Shown here in pieces: positions 14,849-15,238 of a stretch of DNA of 15,238 bases. A model generated the notes under the pieces. The model made no database searches, was not told the DNA's origin, and saw only the letters and a list, made by a program, of their open reading frames with translations. Source of the DNA: Clostridiales bacterium (lineage in GTDB: Bacteria > Bacillota > Clostridia > Oscillospirales > Acutalibacteraceae); contig JAJQGZ010000016.1 in the NCBI GenBank assembly GCA_021200075.1, positions 1 through 15,238 of the forward strand, given 5' to 3'. The position numbers and the translations under genes were made by a program. The stretch's first letter is position 1, and each line of letters begins with the position of its first letter.

Positions 14849-15238
14849 TCATATAATAACGCCTTCGTCGTTCTTATCGTCTGCGCCAAAATAATTCATA
14901 ACGCCGAGGCAAATTAAAATTAGTATCATCAAAACAAATGAAAGCGCCGCACCCAAGTTATAGTTGTTTACGCTTTGAAACTGCGTTTCAATCACATCGC
15001 CGATGAGTACAATCTGACCTCCGCTGAGCTTTTGAGTAATGTAAAATGTTGATACGCTCGGAACAAAAACCATTGTTATTCCGCTTAAAACTCCGGGCAT
15101 TGAAAGAGGAACTGTTACATTTTTCATAACTCTGAACCTGTCGGAGCCGAGATCCTGCGCCGCTTCTATCAGGGAATTATTGAGCTTTGACAAAACCGAA
15201 TAAATCTACAGTATCATATATGGCAAAAAATAATATAA
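14849..15238 (-). pseudogene. potB: Spermidine/putrescine ABC transporter permease, C-terminal part, in-frame TAG
   Basis: The C-terminal portion of PotB. It carries the EAA loop IEAAQDLGSDRFRVMKNVTVPLSMPG and last membrane helices (ALSFVLMILILICLGVMNYFG). It runs off the right edge. A TAG at 15208-15206 interrupts the frame between YFLPYMIL and IYSVLSKLNN, where the family has a continuous LPYMILPIY-like stretch, so the codon should be a sense codon. It lies only 30 bases from the sequence end, where base calls are often poor. Translation starting anew at the TTG at 15193 is unlikely because it would lack most of the permease. Ends in TGA 10 bases before potC. Confidence 0.85.

Noticed and set aside
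12140..15208. Alternative genetic code (TGA as Trp or TAG as sense)
   Set aside because: TGA ends several intact genes here, TGG is used for Trp, and the two in-frame stops are of different type; error or mutation is simpler.

Overview
The window looks like chromosomal DNA of a low-to-moderate GC Firmicute of class Clostridia, of the gut Ruminococcaceae/Oscillospirales or Lachnospiraceae kind. The basis is strong GGAGG ribosome sites, TTGACA/TATAAT-type promoters, hairpin-plus-T terminators, a BspA-like leucine-rich-repeat surface protein of the gut-clostridial type, and a heterodimeric BmrCD-like ABC exporter. No phage, transposase, CRISPR, tRNA or rRNA is visible. The taxon is inferred from gene content only.

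Layout. (1) 1-266: leader and terminator region. On the minus strand it holds a T-box-like TGGTACCGC core followed by a strong terminator and a possible gene start running off the left edge. (2) 265-2039, minus: a two-gene operon with a PI-PLC X-domain protein followed by a GH43-like glycosidase broken by two one-base shifts. (3) 2040-4731: divergent promoters, then a plus-strand cysteine/methionine unit: consensus promoter, small dyad, 25-codon leader peptide ending in a cysteine cluster, O-acetylhomoserine sulfhydrylase (two frameshifts), cysteine synthase and a shared terminator. (4) 4733-9396: a TetR-family repressor divergent from two ABC half-transporters, with three copies of a CRACA-N2-TGTYG operator placed on the two promoters. 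(5) 9397-11588: a REP-like palindrome, a promoter, a leader with two mutually exclusive hairpins, and a secreted BspA-like LRR protein with a C-terminal FN3-like domain, broken by four one-base deletions. (6) 11608-15238, minus: ribose-5-phosphate isomerase B with its own promoter, and upstream a spermidine/putrescine-type ABC transporter operon (potB partial, potC, potD) ending in a HAD phosphatase that overlaps potD.

How the genes work together. The MetY/CysK pair makes homocysteine and cysteine from sulfide, and the leader peptide suggests the unit is tuned by cysteinyl-tRNA supply. The TetR repressor probably represses both itself and the exporter until a drug-like ligand is bound. The pot genes import polyamines. 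The PLC/GH43 pair and the LRR protein suggest work on lipids/glycans and on the cell surface.

Data caution. At least nine single- or double-base indels, mostly at short homopolymers, and two in-frame stop codons interrupt otherwise well-conserved genes, while the exporter, cysK, plc, tetR, rpiB and potC are clean. This pattern fits sequencing or assembly error better than gene decay, so the broken genes are described as their reconstructed full-length forms.
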